This document shows positions 8,287-17,960 of a DNA stretch of 42,195 bases, in pieces. This DNA comes from Massilia sp. UBA2604. GTDB taxonomy: Bacteria > Pseudomonadota > Gammaproteobacteria > Burkholderiales > Burkholderiaceae_D. Position 1 is the first letter of the stretch, and each line of letters starts with the position of its first letter. The notes beneath the pieces were generated by a model. It ran no database searches. It was given only the letters and a program-made list of their open reading frames with translations, and was not told the DNA's origin. Position numbers and translations under genes: made by a program. Location of the stretch: assembly GCA_002339265.1 (NCBI GenBank), contig DDKG01000015.1, positions 1-42,195 on the forward strand, given 5' to 3'.

Positions 8287-9657
8287 ATGCCGCCCGAACC
8301 TTCTTCGCACGATGTGCGCTCCGCCTTCCGGCGTGAATTCGTTTCCCCTCATCTCTGGCGCACCCGGATCGTCGTGGTCAGCATGGCCGCCGTCGCCGGA
8401 CTGGTCGTGGTGGCCTTCACCTGGCTTGCCGAGACCGCCTTCGGACAATTCCAGGAACTGAACGACCTTGCATGGTGGGCGCCCCTGGTCTGGACGCCGC
8501 TGTGCTGCGCCGCCATCGTCTGGGTGACGCGCCGTTACGTGCGCGGCGCCGGCGGTTCCGGCATCCCGCAAGTGATGGCGGCGCTCGATCCCGCGCTGTC
8601 GGGCGGACGCCGTCCCCTCCTCGTCTCGCTCAAGCTGAGCCTGGCCAAGATCGGCCTGACCTCGGCCGGCCTGCTGGGCGGCCTGTCGCTGGGGCGCGAA
8701 GGCCCGTCGGTGCAGATCGCGGCCGGCGTGATGCTGTCGGCGCGGCGCTGGCTGCCGCGGCGCAGCGGCATCAGCGCGCATTCCCTGCTGGTGGCGGGCG
8801 GCGCGGCCGGCATCGCCGCCGCCTTCAACACGCCGCTGGCGGGCATCATGTTCGCGATCGAAGAACTGTCGCGCACGCCCGAACAGCGCAACAGCGGCCT
8901 GATCGTGGCCGGCATCGTGCTGGCCGGCCTGATCGCCGTCTCGGTCCACGGCAACGGCCCCCACTTCGGCGTGATCCACCCCGGCCCGATCGGCCTGGCG
9001 CTGCTGTGGCCGGGACTGCTGGCGGCGGTGGTGTCCGGCTTTGCCGGCGGCCTGTTCGCGCGCGTGCTGCTGGCCAGCCTGCGCGGGACCTCTCCCGACC
9101 TGCCCAGCCGCTGGCGCGCCCGCTATCCGGTGCGCTTCGCGCTCGGCTGCGGGCTGGCGGTCGCCATCATCGGCGTAGTCAGCGGCGGCGCCACGTATGG
9201 CAGCGGCAACGAAGCGACGCGCGGCCTGCTGGAGAACGAGGCCAGCGTGCCGGTGGCCTTCGCCCTGTTCAAGTTCGTCGCGACCTGGCTCACCGCGTGG
9301 TCGGGGGTGCCGGCCGGGATTTTCGCGCCATCGCTGTCGATCGGCGCCGCCCTGGGCCATGACATCGCCGTGCTGACCGGCTATCCGCATGCGCCGGCGC
9401 TGATCGCGCTGGGCATGGTGGGCTTTCTTGCCGCCGCGACCCAGGCGCCGCTGACGGCCTTCATCATCGTCATGGAAATGGTGGACGGCCATGGCATGGT
9501 GCTGAGCCTGATGGCGTGCGCGGTCGTGGCCAGTACCGTCTCGCGGGTGCTCAGTCCGCCGTTGTATGGGGCGCTGGCGGCGATCCAGTTGCCGCCGCGG
9601 CCGGTGCATGACAATGCCGGCGCGTCAGTCGAACAACTCGGCCGACGCGAACGGTAA
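8287..9657 (+). CDS. ClC-family H+/Cl- exchanger
   Basis: The 456-residue inner-membrane protein has the three chloride-selectivity signatures: GSGIP (residues 90-94), GREGP (136-140) with gating glutamate E138, and GIFAPSLSIGAALGH further on. A glutamate pair in FAIEELSR (192-193) matches the internal proton-site region, and SPPLYGALAAIQ supplies the pore tyrosine. Because both glutamate sites are present it should be a proton-coupled antiporter rather than a channel; no CBS domains follow. The start at ATG 8287 gives the usual short cytoplasmic N-terminus. Its last 33 bases overlap the convergent rfbC tail. Confidence 0.92.
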   Translation: MPPEPSSHDVRSAFRREFVSPHLWRTRIVVVSMAAVAGLVVVAFTWLAETAFGQFQELNDLAWWAPLVWTPLCCAAIVWVTRRYVRGAGGSGIPQVMAALDPALSGGRRPLLVSLKLSLAKIGLTSAGLLGGLSLGREGPSVQIAAGVMLSARRWLPRRSGISAHSLLVAGGAAGIAAAFNTPLAGIMFAIEELSRTPEQRNSGLIVAGIVLAGLIAVSVHGNGPHFGVIHPGPIGLALLWPGLLAAVVSGFAGGLFARVLLASLRGTSPDLPSRWRARYPVRFALGCGLAVAIIGVVSGGATYGSGNEATRGLLENEASVPVAFALFKFVATWLTAWSGVPAGIFAPSLSIGAALGHDIAVLTGYPHAPALIALGMVGFLAAATQAPLTAFIIVMEMVDGHGMVLSLMACAVVASTVSRVLSPPLYGALAAIQLPPRPVHDNAGASVEQLGRRER

Positions 9658-10173
9658 GCCTCGGCGATCCTTGTCCGACACGACCGGTGGAAGCGTGAGC
9701 AGCCAGTCGATCGCCAGTTGCGGATCGTCCCAGGCGATGCAGCGCTCATGCTGCGGCGCATAGTAATCGGTCGCCTTGTAGACGGTCTCGGCGCTGTCGG
9801 ACAGCACGATGAAGCCGTGGGCGAAACCTTCCGGCACCCACATCTGCGCCTTGTTGTCGGCGCTCAGGATCTCGCCCACCCACTGGCCGCAGGTCGGTGA
9901 CGAGCGGCGCAGGTCGACCGCCACGTCGAACACGCTGCCGCTCACGACCCGCACCAGCTTGCCCTGCGGCTGACGGATCTGGTAATGCAGGCCGCGCAGC
10001 ACATTGCGCGCCGATCTGGAATGGTTGTCCTGGACAAACGACAGCGTGCGGCCGACCGCCGCGTCGAAGAGATCCTGACGGAAGCTCTCGTAAAAGAAGC
10101 CGCGTTCGTCGCCGAATACCTGCGGCACGATGCGCAGGACATCCGGGATCGCCAGCCGCGTGATATGCATCAC
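9625..10173 (-). CDS. rfbC: dTDP-4-dehydrorhamnose 3,5-epimerase
   Basis: Third step from dTDP-glucose to dTDP-L-rhamnose: epimerises C3 and C5 of dTDP-4-keto-6-deoxyglucose. The 182-residue cupin shows [13 protein letters not shown] near the start, the active-site block [12 protein letters not shown] with its catalytic His, [15 protein letters not shown] and [14 protein letters not shown], all standard for RmlC. It starts with overlapping ATGs at 10173/10170 inside the rfbA stop (4-base ATGA overlap) and is last in the rfbBDAC operon. Confidence 0.95.
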   Translation of the reverse strand: MMHITRLAIPDVLRIVPQVFGDERGFFYESFRQDLFDAAVGRTLSFVQDNHSRSARNVLRGLHYQIRQPQGKLVRVVSGSVFDVAVDLRRSSPTCGQWVGEILSADNKAQMWVPEGFAHGFIVLSDSAETVYKATDYYAPQHERCIAWDDPQLAIDWLLTLPPVVSDKDRRGLPFASAELFD

Positions 10174-11060
10174 AGCCCTTCTTTCGCAGTGCGCAAAAGA
10201 TACTGCCCGTAGCTATTGCCGTTCATCGACGCCGCCAGCGCCTCGAGTTGTCCGGCGTCGATCCAGCCCTTGCGGAAGGCGACCTCTTCGGGACACGACA
10301 CCTTCAGCCCCTGGCGCCGCTCGATCGTCGCGATGAACTGGCTGGCCTCCAGGAGCGAGTCGTGCGTGCCCGTATCGAGCCAGGCATAGCCACGGCCCAT
10401 GGATTCGACGTTCAGCTTGCCCATTTCCAGGTACATGCGATTCAGGTCGGTAATTTCGAGCTCGCCTCGCGCGGACGGCTTCAGGGTGCGCGCCATCGCC
10501 ACCACGTCACGGTCATAGAAGTACAAGCCCGTAACGACATAGTTCGAACGCGGAACGGCCGGTTTCTCTTCGAGGCTGATCACCGTGCCTTCGTCATCGA
10601 ACTCGACGACACCATAGCGCTCGGGATCCTGGACGTGATAGGCGAAGATGCTGGCGACGTCGTGCCGGGAATTGGCCCGCTCGAGCATTGGATGAAGATG
10701 GTGGCCATAGAACAGGTTGTCGCCCAATACCAGCGCCGATGGCGCGTCGCCGATGAAGCGCTCGCCGATGAGGAAGGCCTGCGCCAGGCCATCGGGCGAC
10801 GCCTGCACCGCATAGGAAAGATTCAGCCCCCAGCGCGCACCGTCCCCCAACAATTGCTGGAACCGAGGCGTGTCCTGCGGCGTCGAAATGATCAGGATGT
10901 CGCGAATCCCGCCCAGCATCAATGTGCTCAGCGGGTAGTAGATCATTGGCTTATCGTACACCGGCAATAACTGTTTAGAAATTGCCAGCGTGGCCGGATG
11001 CAGCCGCGTGCCGCTGCCCCCGGCGAGAATGATGCCCTTGCGTTTCACGGGTTCGCTCAT
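10170..11060 (-). CDS. rfbA: Glucose-1-phosphate thymidylyltransferase
   Basis: First step of dTDP-rhamnose synthesis: joins dTTP and glucose-1-phosphate. The 296-residue product has the nucleotide-binding loop GGSGTRLHP (from residue 14), [20 protein letters not shown], the GDNLFYG motif and [17 protein letters not shown], all typical of RmlA. Start chosen at ATG 11060 ([15 protein letters not shown]), which overlaps the rfbD stop by ATGA; the open frame continues far upstream only as a shadow inside rfbD. Confidence 0.95.
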   Translation of the reverse strand: MSEPVKRKGIILAGGSGTRLHPATLAISKQLLPVYDKPMIYYPLSTLMLGGIRDILIISTPQDTPRFQQLLGDGARWGLNLSYAVQASPDGLAQAFLIGERFIGDAPSALVLGDNLFYGHHLHPMLERANSRHDVASIFAYHVQDPERYGVVEFDDEGTVISLEEKPAVPRSNYVVTGLYFYDRDVVAMARTLKPSARGELEITDLNRMYLEMGKLNVESMGRGYAWLDTGTHDSLLEASQFIATIERRQGLKVSCPEEVAFRKGWIDAGQLEALAASMNGNSYGQYLLRTAKEGL

Positions 11061-11962
11061 AGGTTTCCTTGCGCCGACAGCTCGGCGATCATGCGGTTCA
11101 CGTGGTGGCGCCAGTCGGGCAATACCAATCCGAAACTCGCGCAAAATTTGCTGCAGTTCAGGCGAGAATTCGCCGGCCGCACGGCCGGCGTCGGGTATGC
11201 GCTGGCAGCGATCGGCTGCACCGCCCCGGGCCCTGCTTTCAGTACCGCGCCGTGGCCTTGCGCCTGCGCCAGCACATGCCGGGCATACGCATGCCAGGTG
11301 GTGCCGCCACTCGCGGCCAGGTGATAGGTGCCCGACAGGCCTTGCGCCTCGCCCCCCGATACAGCGACCCGATACAGCGCCAGCGCCGTCGCGTCGGCCA
11401 GCAATTCCGCGCCGGTCGGCGCGCCGTGCTGGTCGGCCACCACGTTCAAGCTCTCGCGCTCCTTCGCCAGCCGCAGCATGGTCCTGGCAAAATTGCCGCC
11501 ACGCGCAGCGAATACCCAGCTGGTGCGCAGGATCAGGTGCCTGGCGCCGCTCGCGCGGATCCGCTCCTCGCCGTCGTACTTGGTACGGCCATACACCGAC
11601 AGCGGGTTGGCTGCGTCGGTCTCGACCCACGCTCCCTCCTTCGATCCGTCGAACACATAGTCGGTCGAATAATGCACCAGCCAGGCGCCAAGCGTTGCGG
11701 CCTCCTCGGCCAGCACGCCTGGCGCGACCGCATTGCAAGCGTGCGCAGCGTGCTGGTCGCCCTCGGCCTTGTCCACCGCCGTATAGGCCGCGGCGTTGAC
11801 GATCACGTCGGGCGCGACAGCGCGCACCAGCGCGCGCAGCGAGTCCGGGTCGGCGAAATCGGCCTCGGCACGGCCGCATGCATGCAGCGCGCCCAGCGGC
11901 GCCAGCGCACGCTGCAGTTCCCAGCCGACCTGGCCATCCTTGCCGAGCAACAGGATCTTCAT
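11057..11962 (-). CDS. rfbD: dTDP-4-dehydrorhamnose reductase
   Basis: Last step: NAD(P)H reduction to dTDP-L-rhamnose. The 301-residue short-chain dehydrogenase/reductase begins [20 protein letters not shown] with a GxxGxxG-type dinucleotide loop. It contains [25 protein letters not shown] and the catalytic YGRTK, and ends [13 protein letters not shown]. The start is at ATG 11962, inside the rfbB stop (ATGA overlap), giving normal length; a longer frame to 12058 is not supported. Confidence 0.95.
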   Translation of the reverse strand: MKILLLGKDGQVGWELQRALAPLGALHACGRAEADFADPDSLRALVRAVAPDVIVNAAAYTAVDKAEGDQHAAHACNAVAPGVLAEEAATLGAWLVHYSTDYVFDGSKEGAWVETDAANPLSVYGRTKYDGEERIRASGARHLILRTSWVFAARGGNFARTMLRLAKERESLNVVADQHGAPTGAELLADATALALYRVAVSGGEAQGLSGTYHLAASGGTTWHAYARHVLAQAQGHGAVLKAGPGAVQPIAASAYPTPAVRPANSRLNCSKFCASFGLVLPDWRHHVNRMIAELSAQGNL

Positions 11963-13035
11963 GCCGCAGGCCGTCCATCGGCATACTGCCGCTCGATCCA
12001 CTCGCGGTAGGCGCCGCTGGTCACGTTGCGCACCCATTCGCCATTGGCCAGATACCACGCGACCGTCTTGCGGATGCCGGTCTCGAAGGTCTCAGCCGGG
12101 CGCCAGCCCAGCTCGCGTTCCAGCTTGCCCGCGTCGATCGCATAGCGGCGGTCGTGGCCGGGACGGTCCTTCACGAACGTCATCTGCGCAGCATACGACT
12201 GGCCATCGCTGCGCGGACGCAGTTCGTCGAGCATCGCGCACAAGGTGCGCACCACGTCGATATTGGCTTTCTCGTTGCAGCCGCCGACGTTATAGGTCTC
12301 GCCCAGGCGGCCATCGGCCAGCACGCGGCGGATGGCGCTGCAGTGGTCGGTCACATACAGCCAGTCGCGGATCTGCTGGCCATCGCCGTAGATCGGCAGC
12401 GGCTTGCCCGCCAGGGCGTTGTGGATCACCAGCGGGATCAGCTTTTCCGGGAAGTGGTAGGGCCCGTAGTTGTTCGAGCAGTTGGTCGTCACGACCGGCA
12501 GGCCATAGGTGTGATGGTAGGCGCGCACCAGGTGGTCCGACGCCGCCTTGCTGGCGGAATATGGGCTGTTCGGTTCGTAGCGGTTCTGCTCGTTGAAGGC
12601 CGGCGCTTCGCTCGACAGCGAGCCGTACACCTCATCGGTCGAGACGTGCAGGAAGCGGAACGCCGAACGCGCATCCGGGTCCAACCCGCTCCAGTAGGCC
12701 CGCACCGCTTCCAGCAGGTTGAAGGTGCCGACGATATTGGTCTGGATGAAAGCGTCCGGGCCTTCGATCGAGCGGTCGACGTGGCTTTCGGCCGCGAAGT
12801 TCAGCACCGCCCTGATCCGGTGTTCGGCCAGCAGGCGCGCCACCAGGGCGCCGTCGCCGATGTCGCCGCGCACGAAATGGTGGCGCGGGTTGCCCTCGAG
12901 GCTGGCGAGATTCCCGAGATTGCCTGCGTAGGTCAGTTTGTCGAGATTGACGACCGGCTCATCATGGTGGGCCAGCCAGTCGATGACGAAGTTCGAGCCG
13001 ATGAAGCCCGCTCCGCCCGTCACGAGGATGGTCAT
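11959..13035 (-). CDS. rfbB: dTDP-glucose 4,6-dehydratase
   Basis: Second step: NAD-dependent conversion of dTDP-glucose to the 4-keto-6-deoxy sugar. The 358-residue product starts [20 protein letters not shown] (ATG 13035) with the Rossmann loop TGGAGFIG. It carries [14 protein letters not shown], the active-site STDEVYGSL and [20 protein letters not shown], and the substrate block [15 protein letters not shown]. It heads the operon; a candidate sigma-70 promoter lies about 90 bases upstream. Confidence 0.96.
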   Translation of the reverse strand: MTILVTGGAGFIGSNFVIDWLAHHDEPVVNLDKLTYAGNLGNLASLEGNPRHHFVRGDIGDGALVARLLAEHRIRAVLNFAAESHVDRSIEGPDAFIQTNIVGTFNLLEAVRAYWSGLDPDARSAFRFLHVSTDEVYGSLSSEAPAFNEQNRYEPNSPYSASKAASDHLVRAYHHTYGLPVVTTNCSNNYGPYHFPEKLIPLVIHNALAGKPLPIYGDGQQIRDWLYVTDHCSAIRRVLADGRLGETYNVGGCNEKANIDVVRTLCAMLDELRPRSDGQSYAAQMTFVKDRPGHDRRYAIDAGKLERELGWRPAETFETGIRKTVAWYLANGEWVRNVTSGAYREWIERQYADGRPAA

Positions 13036-13120
13036 TCCTGCGTTCCTGGTAAATGTGTAGATGGTGCAGAAGGCCGGACAGCGCCAGGGCGCCGGGTCGA
13101 GCCCGAAAACAAGCAGCTCC

Positions 13121-13150
13121 ATTTTCGGGGCGATCTGTCCGGATTGTCAA
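13121..13150 (-). promoter_or_regulatory. Candidate sigma-70 promoter of rfbBDAC
   Basis: On the minus strand an exact TTGACA (13150-13145) is followed after 18 bases by GAAAAT (13126-13121). The -35 is perfect and the -10 matches four of six. It would give an rfb leader of roughly 80 bases. Confidence 0.5.
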
Positions 13151-13224
13151 TGCGCGGGCGGCCTGGCGCGGAGGCTTGGCGCGGGACCGGCGCCCTGCGG
13201 AACCGATTGACCGCGCCATCGATG

Positions 13225-15801
13225 TTATGCCGCTTCCGCCGCCTTCAACAAGGCCTCGATCCCCTGCGGCTCGACCGGCCGGCTGAAGCAATACCCCTGC
13301 ATCTGGTCGCACCCGTGGTCGTGCAGGAAGGCCAGCTGTTCCGAGGTCTCCACCCCTTCCGCGATCACGTTCAACTTCATCGAATGCGCCAGCGCGATCA
13401 CCGCGGTCACGATCGCGGCGTCGTCCGCATCCCTGGTCAGGTCGTTGACGAACGAGCGGTCGATCTTGAGGCTGTGGATCGGGAAGCGTTTCAGGCTCGC
13501 CAGGCTCGAATACCCGGTGCCGAAATCGTCGATCGCCAGCTGCACGCCCATGTTCGCCAGCCGCGCCATGGTCTCGGCGGCGGCGGCCGGGTTCTGCATC
13601 AAGACGCTCTCGGTGATCTCCAGCGTCAGCCAGCGTGGGTCGCAACCGGTCTTCTTCAGCAACGCGGCCACGCGCTGGGCCACGTCCTGGCCCAGGAACT
13701 GGCGCGCCGACAGGTTCACGCTGATGCGCAGCGGCGCCAGGCCGCGGCGCAGCCAGGCCACCTGCTGCTCCATCGCGGTTTCCAGCACCCACTCGCCGAT
13801 CGGGACGATCAGGCCGGTCTCCTCGGCCAGCGGGATGAAGTCGGACGGCGCCACCATCGGCTGGCCGTGCGGACGCCAGCGCAGCAGCGCCTCCACGCCG
13901 CTCACGTTGCCGGTCGCGATGTCCACCACCGGCTGGTAATGCAGCAGGAATTCCTGGCGCTGCAGCGCGCGTTGCAGCGCGCCTTCCATGCGCAGGTGCT
14001 CCACCGACTGGGCGCCCATGTCGGCCACATAGAAACTGTAGTGGTTGCCGCCCGCGCCCTTCGACTGGTACATCGCGCTGTCGGCGCACTTGAGCAGGGT
14101 CGCGGCGTCCAGGCCGTCGCGCGGGTACATCGCGATGCCGATCGAACCGGTCGGGAAGACTTCCTGGCCGCACAACAGCAGCGGCTGGAACAGGTTGTCG
14201 AGCAGCTTCTGCGCCACCTTGGCGGCGTCGCTTTCTCCCGCCAGGTCGGGCAGCACCACCACGAATTCGTCGCCGCCCTGGCGCGCCACGGTGTCGCTCT
14301 CGCGCAGGCTGGTCGCCAGGCGGCGCGCGATCTCGACGATCATCTTGTCGCCGGCGTCGTGGCCCAGGCTGTCGTTGACGTGCTTGAAGCGGTCCAGGTC
14401 GATGAACATCACCGCCACCTGCGTGCCGGCGCGGTGCGCGTGCACGATGGCTTGCGCCAGGCGGTCCTGCAGCAGCACCCGGTTCGGCAGGCCGGTCAGG
14501 GCGTCGTGGTTGGCCATGCGCAGCAGCGCCTCCTCGGCGCTCTTGCGGCGCGAGATGTCCTCGACCACCGAGATGAAGCGCTGGTTGCCATTGGCGTCGC
14601 GCATCATCGAGACGCTGATGTTGACCCAGATCTGCGTGCCGTCGCGCCGCAGCAGGCGCCGCTCGCGCTGGTAGTCGCCGATCTCTCCCGCGCGCAGGCG
14701 CTTGATCAGCGCCAGCTCGTCGGGCAGGTCGTCCTCATAGGTCAGCTGCTGGAAGAAGCGCTGCAGCAGCTCCACTTCGGTATAGCCCAGGATCTGCGCC
14801 ATCTTGCGGTTCACGCGCAGCAGGCGCCCGTCGGGGCCCAGCAGCACGATGCCCACCGCGGCCTGGCTGAAGGTCAGGCGGAAGAATTCCTCGCTCTCCT
14901 GCAGGCGCAGGCGCGCCTTGCGGCGGAAGGTGATGTCCTGGCCGATCAGGAGCAGCATGTGGCCGCCCGCCTGTTCGGTGCGGCGGATGTTGAACTCGAC
15001 GTAGCGCACGCCGTCGGCGCGGCCGTCCAGGGTCACCAGCACATTGTCTTGCGGCGCACCGGTGTGCAGCGCCTCGTCGACGCGCGCCGCCAGCTCGGGG
15101 TCGGGCAGCCATTCCTCGAGCGCGTGGCCGGCCGCGGCGGCTTCTTCCGGCGCGCCGATCAGGTCGGCCATCGTGCGATTCATCGAGCGCACCTTGCGGC
15201 TTGCATCCACCACCACCAGGCCGGCCGGCATGCCGTCGATGACCTGTTCCAGGTAGTTGCGGTTCTGGAGCACATTGCGCTGGTCGGCGTGGGCATAGGT
15301 GTCGAGCGCCAGCCCCATGTCGAAGCAGACCACCTTCAGCACCGCATCCCAGGCCTCGATGAAGCGCACCGGGTCGCCATGCAGCTTCTGCCACAGCATG
15401 CTCGAGAGTTCGGAGAGGTACTTGCGGTAGGCGCCGATATACCATTTCGGGTCGAGCCCGATGCGCTGGTGGGCCGCGCCCACGCGCAGGCGTTCGTGGA
15501 TGTAGGCCGGGCCGTAGTCGCCGGCCGTCAGGCTGCTGAAATAGCTTGCCTGTGCACGGCGCAGGCGCGACGTGGTGTCGCTGTCGGCCAGCAGCTCGCG
15601 CATGTGCGGGAAGGCCAGCAGGTGCGCATAAAAACTGTCAGAGAAGGTATCGCGCTCCTGGTCCAGCAGCTCGTGCACCTCGCGCAGGACGGCGGCGTCG
15701 CGCTCGTCGAACTGCAGGAAGCTCCGGCGCGCCGCGATTTCCGCGTCGTCCAGGCCGATCTCTTGTGCGAGGGCGTCGATCATTTCCCGGGTTTCCCTCA
15801 T
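13225..15801 (-). CDS. Globin-coupled PAS-PAS-GGDEF-EAL cyclic-di-GMP protein
   Basis: The 858-residue cytoplasmic protein has, in order, a sensor globin (about residues 15-170, proximal His111 in GAAHQRIGLDPKWYIGAY), a PAS domain (about 185-290), a second PAS with PAC (about 305-420), a GGDEF domain (425-590) and an EAL domain (605-850). GGDEF is intact at 509-513 with an I-site RESD at 500-503. The EAL domain keeps EALLR (637-641), NLSARQF, DDFGTGYSSL and EGVET, so both synthesis and breakdown look possible. The globin suggests haem-based oxygen sensing that sets the balance; that is inference from other globin-coupled cyclases. It is probably monocistronic. Confidence 0.9.
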   Translation of the reverse strand: MRETREMIDALAQEIGLDDAEIAARRSFLQFDERDAAVLREVHELLDQERDTFSDSFYAHLLAFPHMRELLADSDTTSRLRRAQASYFSSLTAGDYGPAYIHERLRVGAAHQRIGLDPKWYIGAYRKYLSELSSMLWQKLHGDPVRFIEAWDAVLKVVCFDMGLALDTYAHADQRNVLQNRNYLEQVIDGMPAGLVVVDASRKVRSMNRTMADLIGAPEEAAAAGHALEEWLPDPELAARVDEALHTGAPQDNVLVTLDGRADGVRYVEFNIRRTEQAGGHMLLLIGQDITFRRKARLRLQESEEFFRLTFSQAAVGIVLLGPDGRLLRVNRKMAQILGYTEVELLQRFFQQLTYEDDLPDELALIKRLRAGEIGDYQRERRLLRRDGTQIWVNISVSMMRDANGNQRFISVVEDISRRKSAEEALLRMANHDALTGLPNRVLLQDRLAQAIVHAHRAGTQVAVMFIDLDRFKHVNDSLGHDAGDKMIVEIARRLATSLRESDTVARQGGDEFVVVLPDLAGESDAAKVAQKLLDNLFQPLLLCGQEVFPTGSIGIAMYPRDGLDAATLLKCADSAMYQSKGAGGNHYSFYVADMGAQSVEHLRMEGALQRALQRQEFLLHYQPVVDIATGNVSGVEALLRWRPHGQPMVAPSDFIPLAEETGLIVPIGEWVLETAMEQQVAWLRRGLAPLRISVNLSARQFLGQDVAQRVAALLKKTGCDPRWLTLEITESVLMQNPAAAAETMARLANMGVQLAIDDFGTGYSSLASLKRFPIHSLKIDRSFVNDLTRDADDAAIVTAVIALAHSMKLNVIAEGVETSEQLAFLHDHGCDQMQGYCFSRPVEPQGIEALLKAAEAA

Positions 15802-16110
15802 GCCGTCCTCCGCGCCTGCAAGAACCGCACCGACCTGGTCGCACTACTTCTCGTCTGGGTATTCATGGGAAACGCCTCTGGCCAACTTACTTGACCAAGA
15901 ATTAATAACCTGCTGGATATCTTAGTTGCATGATAGCAAATAGCGTCCTGGCGGTCTGTCACTTATTAGTGATCTGTTGTTTATTTGTCTTAGTGTTTGT
16001 CAAGCCATTAACCTGGTTTAAGTAGAGAAACGATGGACGTTGCACCAGCACAAGATGCGGCGCACCGATGGGGTGACAGTGGGGGAATCGCCATCACTCA
16101 GGAGTCCGCC
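15802..16110. other. Divergent intergenic region (GGDEF-EAL gene / protease)
   Basis: About 310 bases, clearly A/T-richer than the flanks. It holds an inverted repeat TCACT-TATT-AGTGA at 15959-15972, which could be an operator. On the minus strand an exact TTGACA lies at 16004-15999, but with no convincing -10 at the right distance. No gene is seen. Confidence 0.5.
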
Positions 16111-17160
16111 ATGTCCCTCCACCCTCTTCTTCCGCCGGCCGCCGTCGCGGCCCTGGTGCTGTCGTCTTCCAGCAGCGCCGCGGCCGCCGTCGATGTCACG
16201 GTCACTCCGGTCAAGCCCACCGTCGAGCGGGGCGACGACGTGATGATGCGCGTCACCCTGACCAACTCGTCCGGCGCCGTCCAGCACCTGCTGCGCTGGC
16301 GCACGCCGCTCGATGGCGTGGAAGCGCCCTTGTTCGAGGTGCGGCGCGACGGCCAGCCGGTGCGCTACCTCGGCCGGCAAATCAAGCGCCCGGCGCCCGG
16401 CCCGGCGGACTATGTGCGGCTGGATCCCGGCGCCTCGCTCAGCAAGACGGTCGAGCTGTCGCGGCTGTACGAGATGAGCGTCACCGGCAGCTACACGATC
16501 CGCTACCACAGCGCGGCCATGCCGGCGCCGGGCGTCGCGGTCCAGGCGGTGGTCGGTGAACTGGCGTCGAAGCCGGTCAGCATCTGGGTCGACGGCCGCC
16601 TGCCGCGCGGCGCCAAGCCGGTCGCGATGGCCCCGGAGCCTGGCGGCGCAGGCCTGAGCTACGCCAACTGCTCGAACGCCCAGCAGGAGCAATTGGTGAC
16701 GGCGATGGATGCGGGGCGCGCGATGACGGTCGACAGCCATGCCTATCTGACGTCCGGCAAGGCGTATGGCGAGCGCTATACGACCTGGTTCGGCGCACTG
16801 GACGCCGCACGCGGCGCCAAGGTCACCGGCAATTTCACGGCCATCAAGGACGCGTTCGAGAACAAACCGGTCAAGATCGATTGCGATTGCGACGAGCCGT
16901 ATTTCGCCTATGTGTATCCGGCGCGGCCGTACACCGTGTGGGTGTGCAAGGCGTTCTGGGCCGCGGCCGTGACCGGCACCGATTCGCGCGGCGGCACCCT
17001 GCTGCATGAGCTCAGCCATTTCGACGTGGTGGCGGCGACCGACGACCACGTGTACGGCCAGGCCGGCGCGGCCGAGCTGGCAAGATCGGCGCCGGAACGG
17101 GCGATCAATAACGCCGATTCACATGAGTATTTTGGGGAGAATACGCCGGCGCAGCAGTGA
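16111..17160 (+). CDS. Secreted M35 (deuterolysin-like) zinc metalloprotease
   Basis: The 349-residue precursor has a signal peptide (residues 1 to about 26, ending SSSSSAAAA). An N-terminal beta domain follows (about 27-160, with YLGRQIKRPAPGPADY at 86-101), then a catalytic domain from about 185. The zinc site is HELSH (299-303) with the third ligand Asp312 in ATDDHVYG, the aspzincin arrangement of family M35, where members often cleave before lysine. Four cysteines (NCSN, DCDCDE, VCKAF) are available for disulfides. The start is at ATG 16111 with AGGAG upstream. The gene converges on one encoding a detached copy of its own N-terminal domain. Confidence 0.9.
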   Translation: MSLHPLLPPAAVAALVLSSSSSAAAAVDVTVTPVKPTVERGDDVMMRVTLTNSSGAVQHLLRWRTPLDGVEAPLFEVRRDGQPVRYLGRQIKRPAPGPADYVRLDPGASLSKTVELSRLYEMSVTGSYTIRYHSAAMPAPGVAVQAVVGELASKPVSIWVDGRLPRGAKPVAMAPEPGGAGLSYANCSNAQQEQLVTAMDAGRAMTVDSHAYLTSGKAYGERYTTWFGALDAARGAKVTGNFTAIKDAFENKPVKIDCDCDEPYFAYVYPARPYTVWVCKAFWAAAVTGTDSRGGTLLHELSHFDVVAATDDHVYGQAGAAELARSAPERAINNADSHEYFGENTPAQQ

Positions 17161-17218
17161 TGGGCAGGCGTTGAACGCCGAACGACCGGTTGCGCTCACA
17201 ACGGCCCGCGCCCCCCAG

Positions 17219-17250
17219 CACGTCATTCCCGCGCAGGCGGGAATCTAATT
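17219..17250. repeat. REP palindrome, forward copy of a doublet
   Basis: Hairpin ATTCCCGC (from 17225), loop GCAG, GCGGGAAT (to 17244), preceded by CACGTC. The right tail is degenerate (CTAATTT instead of CCCAAGTT). It lies between two convergent genes. Confidence 0.85.
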
Positions 17251-17273
17251 TTGCGTGCGTTACGGCAGCGCTG

Positions 17274-17307
17274 ATAACTTAGGTTCCCGCCTACGCGGGA
17301 ACGACGT
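17274..17307. repeat. REP palindrome, inverted copy of a doublet
   Basis: Hairpin GTTCCCGC (17283-17290), loop CTAC, GCGGGAAC (17295-17302), followed by GACGTTTT. Ending in a T run on the plus strand, this copy could also act as a terminator for the protease gene. Confidence 0.83.
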
Positions 17308-17357
17308 TTTCACGCCAACAAAAGAACAGTTTCGCGATCGGTCGACGCGGCCATCAT

Positions 17358-17861
17358 TCAACGCTGCGTAAACGAAAACTTCACCGGAATCGCCGGACTG
17401 CTCTTGATACTGCCCGCATCGAGCCTGCCCAGGCTGGTCAGCCACGGCCCCGCATAGCGGATCTCGTAGCTGTGCTGCCCCGGCTTGAAGGCATAGGCCT
17501 GGGTAATGTCGATCGTGTTCAAATGGGTGGTTTGCGGCTTGACCTCCAGGTAGTCGGCCGGGCCCGGCGCGGCGCGCTTGACCATGCGGCCGGTGTAGGC
17601 CACTTCCTCCTCGGGCGTGCGCAGGTTGAAGCGCGGGGCGGTCAGGTCGTCGCCCAGGGCGATCTCGCGCGGGATCCATACCGACTGGTCGCCGCGGTTC
17701 TCGATCAGCACCCGCACCTTCACCGACTTGGCGCCGGTCTCGACTTCGAGCCGATGATGCACGTTCACCTTGGCCTCCACGGCCTTGACCGCGCCGGCCA
17801 GTCCGCCCAGCGCCAGCAACGTCGCCAGCATAGCTGCCGGCATGCTTCGTTTGACATGCAT
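17358..17861 (-). CDS. Secreted stand-alone paralogue of the M35 protease N-terminal domain
   Basis: The 167-residue product has a signal peptide (MHVKRSMPAAMLATLLALGG and on, cleavage near residue 28) and a single domain that aligns end to end with residues 27-135 of the neighbouring protease. Shared landmarks include VRVLIEN / MRVTLTN, AYTGRMVKRAAPGPADY / RYLGRQIKRPAPGPADY, and SYEIRYAG / SYTIRYHS. No catalytic domain follows. In many proteases this region is a propeptide that folds or inhibits the enzyme, so a free copy may be an inhibitor or chaperone in trans; that is inference. Start at ATG 17861 with GGAGGCGAA upstream. Confidence 0.8.
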   Translation of the reverse strand: MHVKRSMPAAMLATLLALGGLAGAVKAVEAKVNVHHRLEVETGAKSVKVRVLIENRGDQSVWIPREIALGDDLTAPRFNLRTPEEEVAYTGRMVKRAAPGPADYLEVKPQTTHLNTIDITQAYAFKPGQHSYEIRYAGPWLTSLGRLDAGSIKSSPAIPVKFSFTQR

Positions 17862-17960
17862 TTCGCCTCCTTCCGACACGGGGCCTTCACGGTTTGACAA
17901 CACGCCGCAGCGCGAACGCGGCAACGGCCTTTCGATTATGACACGAGATGTCGTTACGGT

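Noticed and set aside
15860..15890. Possible sigma-28 site before the GGDEF-EAL gene (TCAAGTAA on the minus strand)
   Set aside because: The -10 half at the required spacing (GCGTTTCC) does not resemble GCCGATAA.
11878..15894. Very long open frame on the plus strand (1338 codons)
   Set aside because: It is antisense to rfbD, rfbB and the GGDEF-EAL gene, all of which have full conserved domains. It is a G+C-rich shadow without recognisable motifs.
15999..16004. Exact TTGACA as -35 of the GGDEF-EAL gene
   Set aside because: No acceptable -10 lies 16-18 bases downstream on the minus strand.
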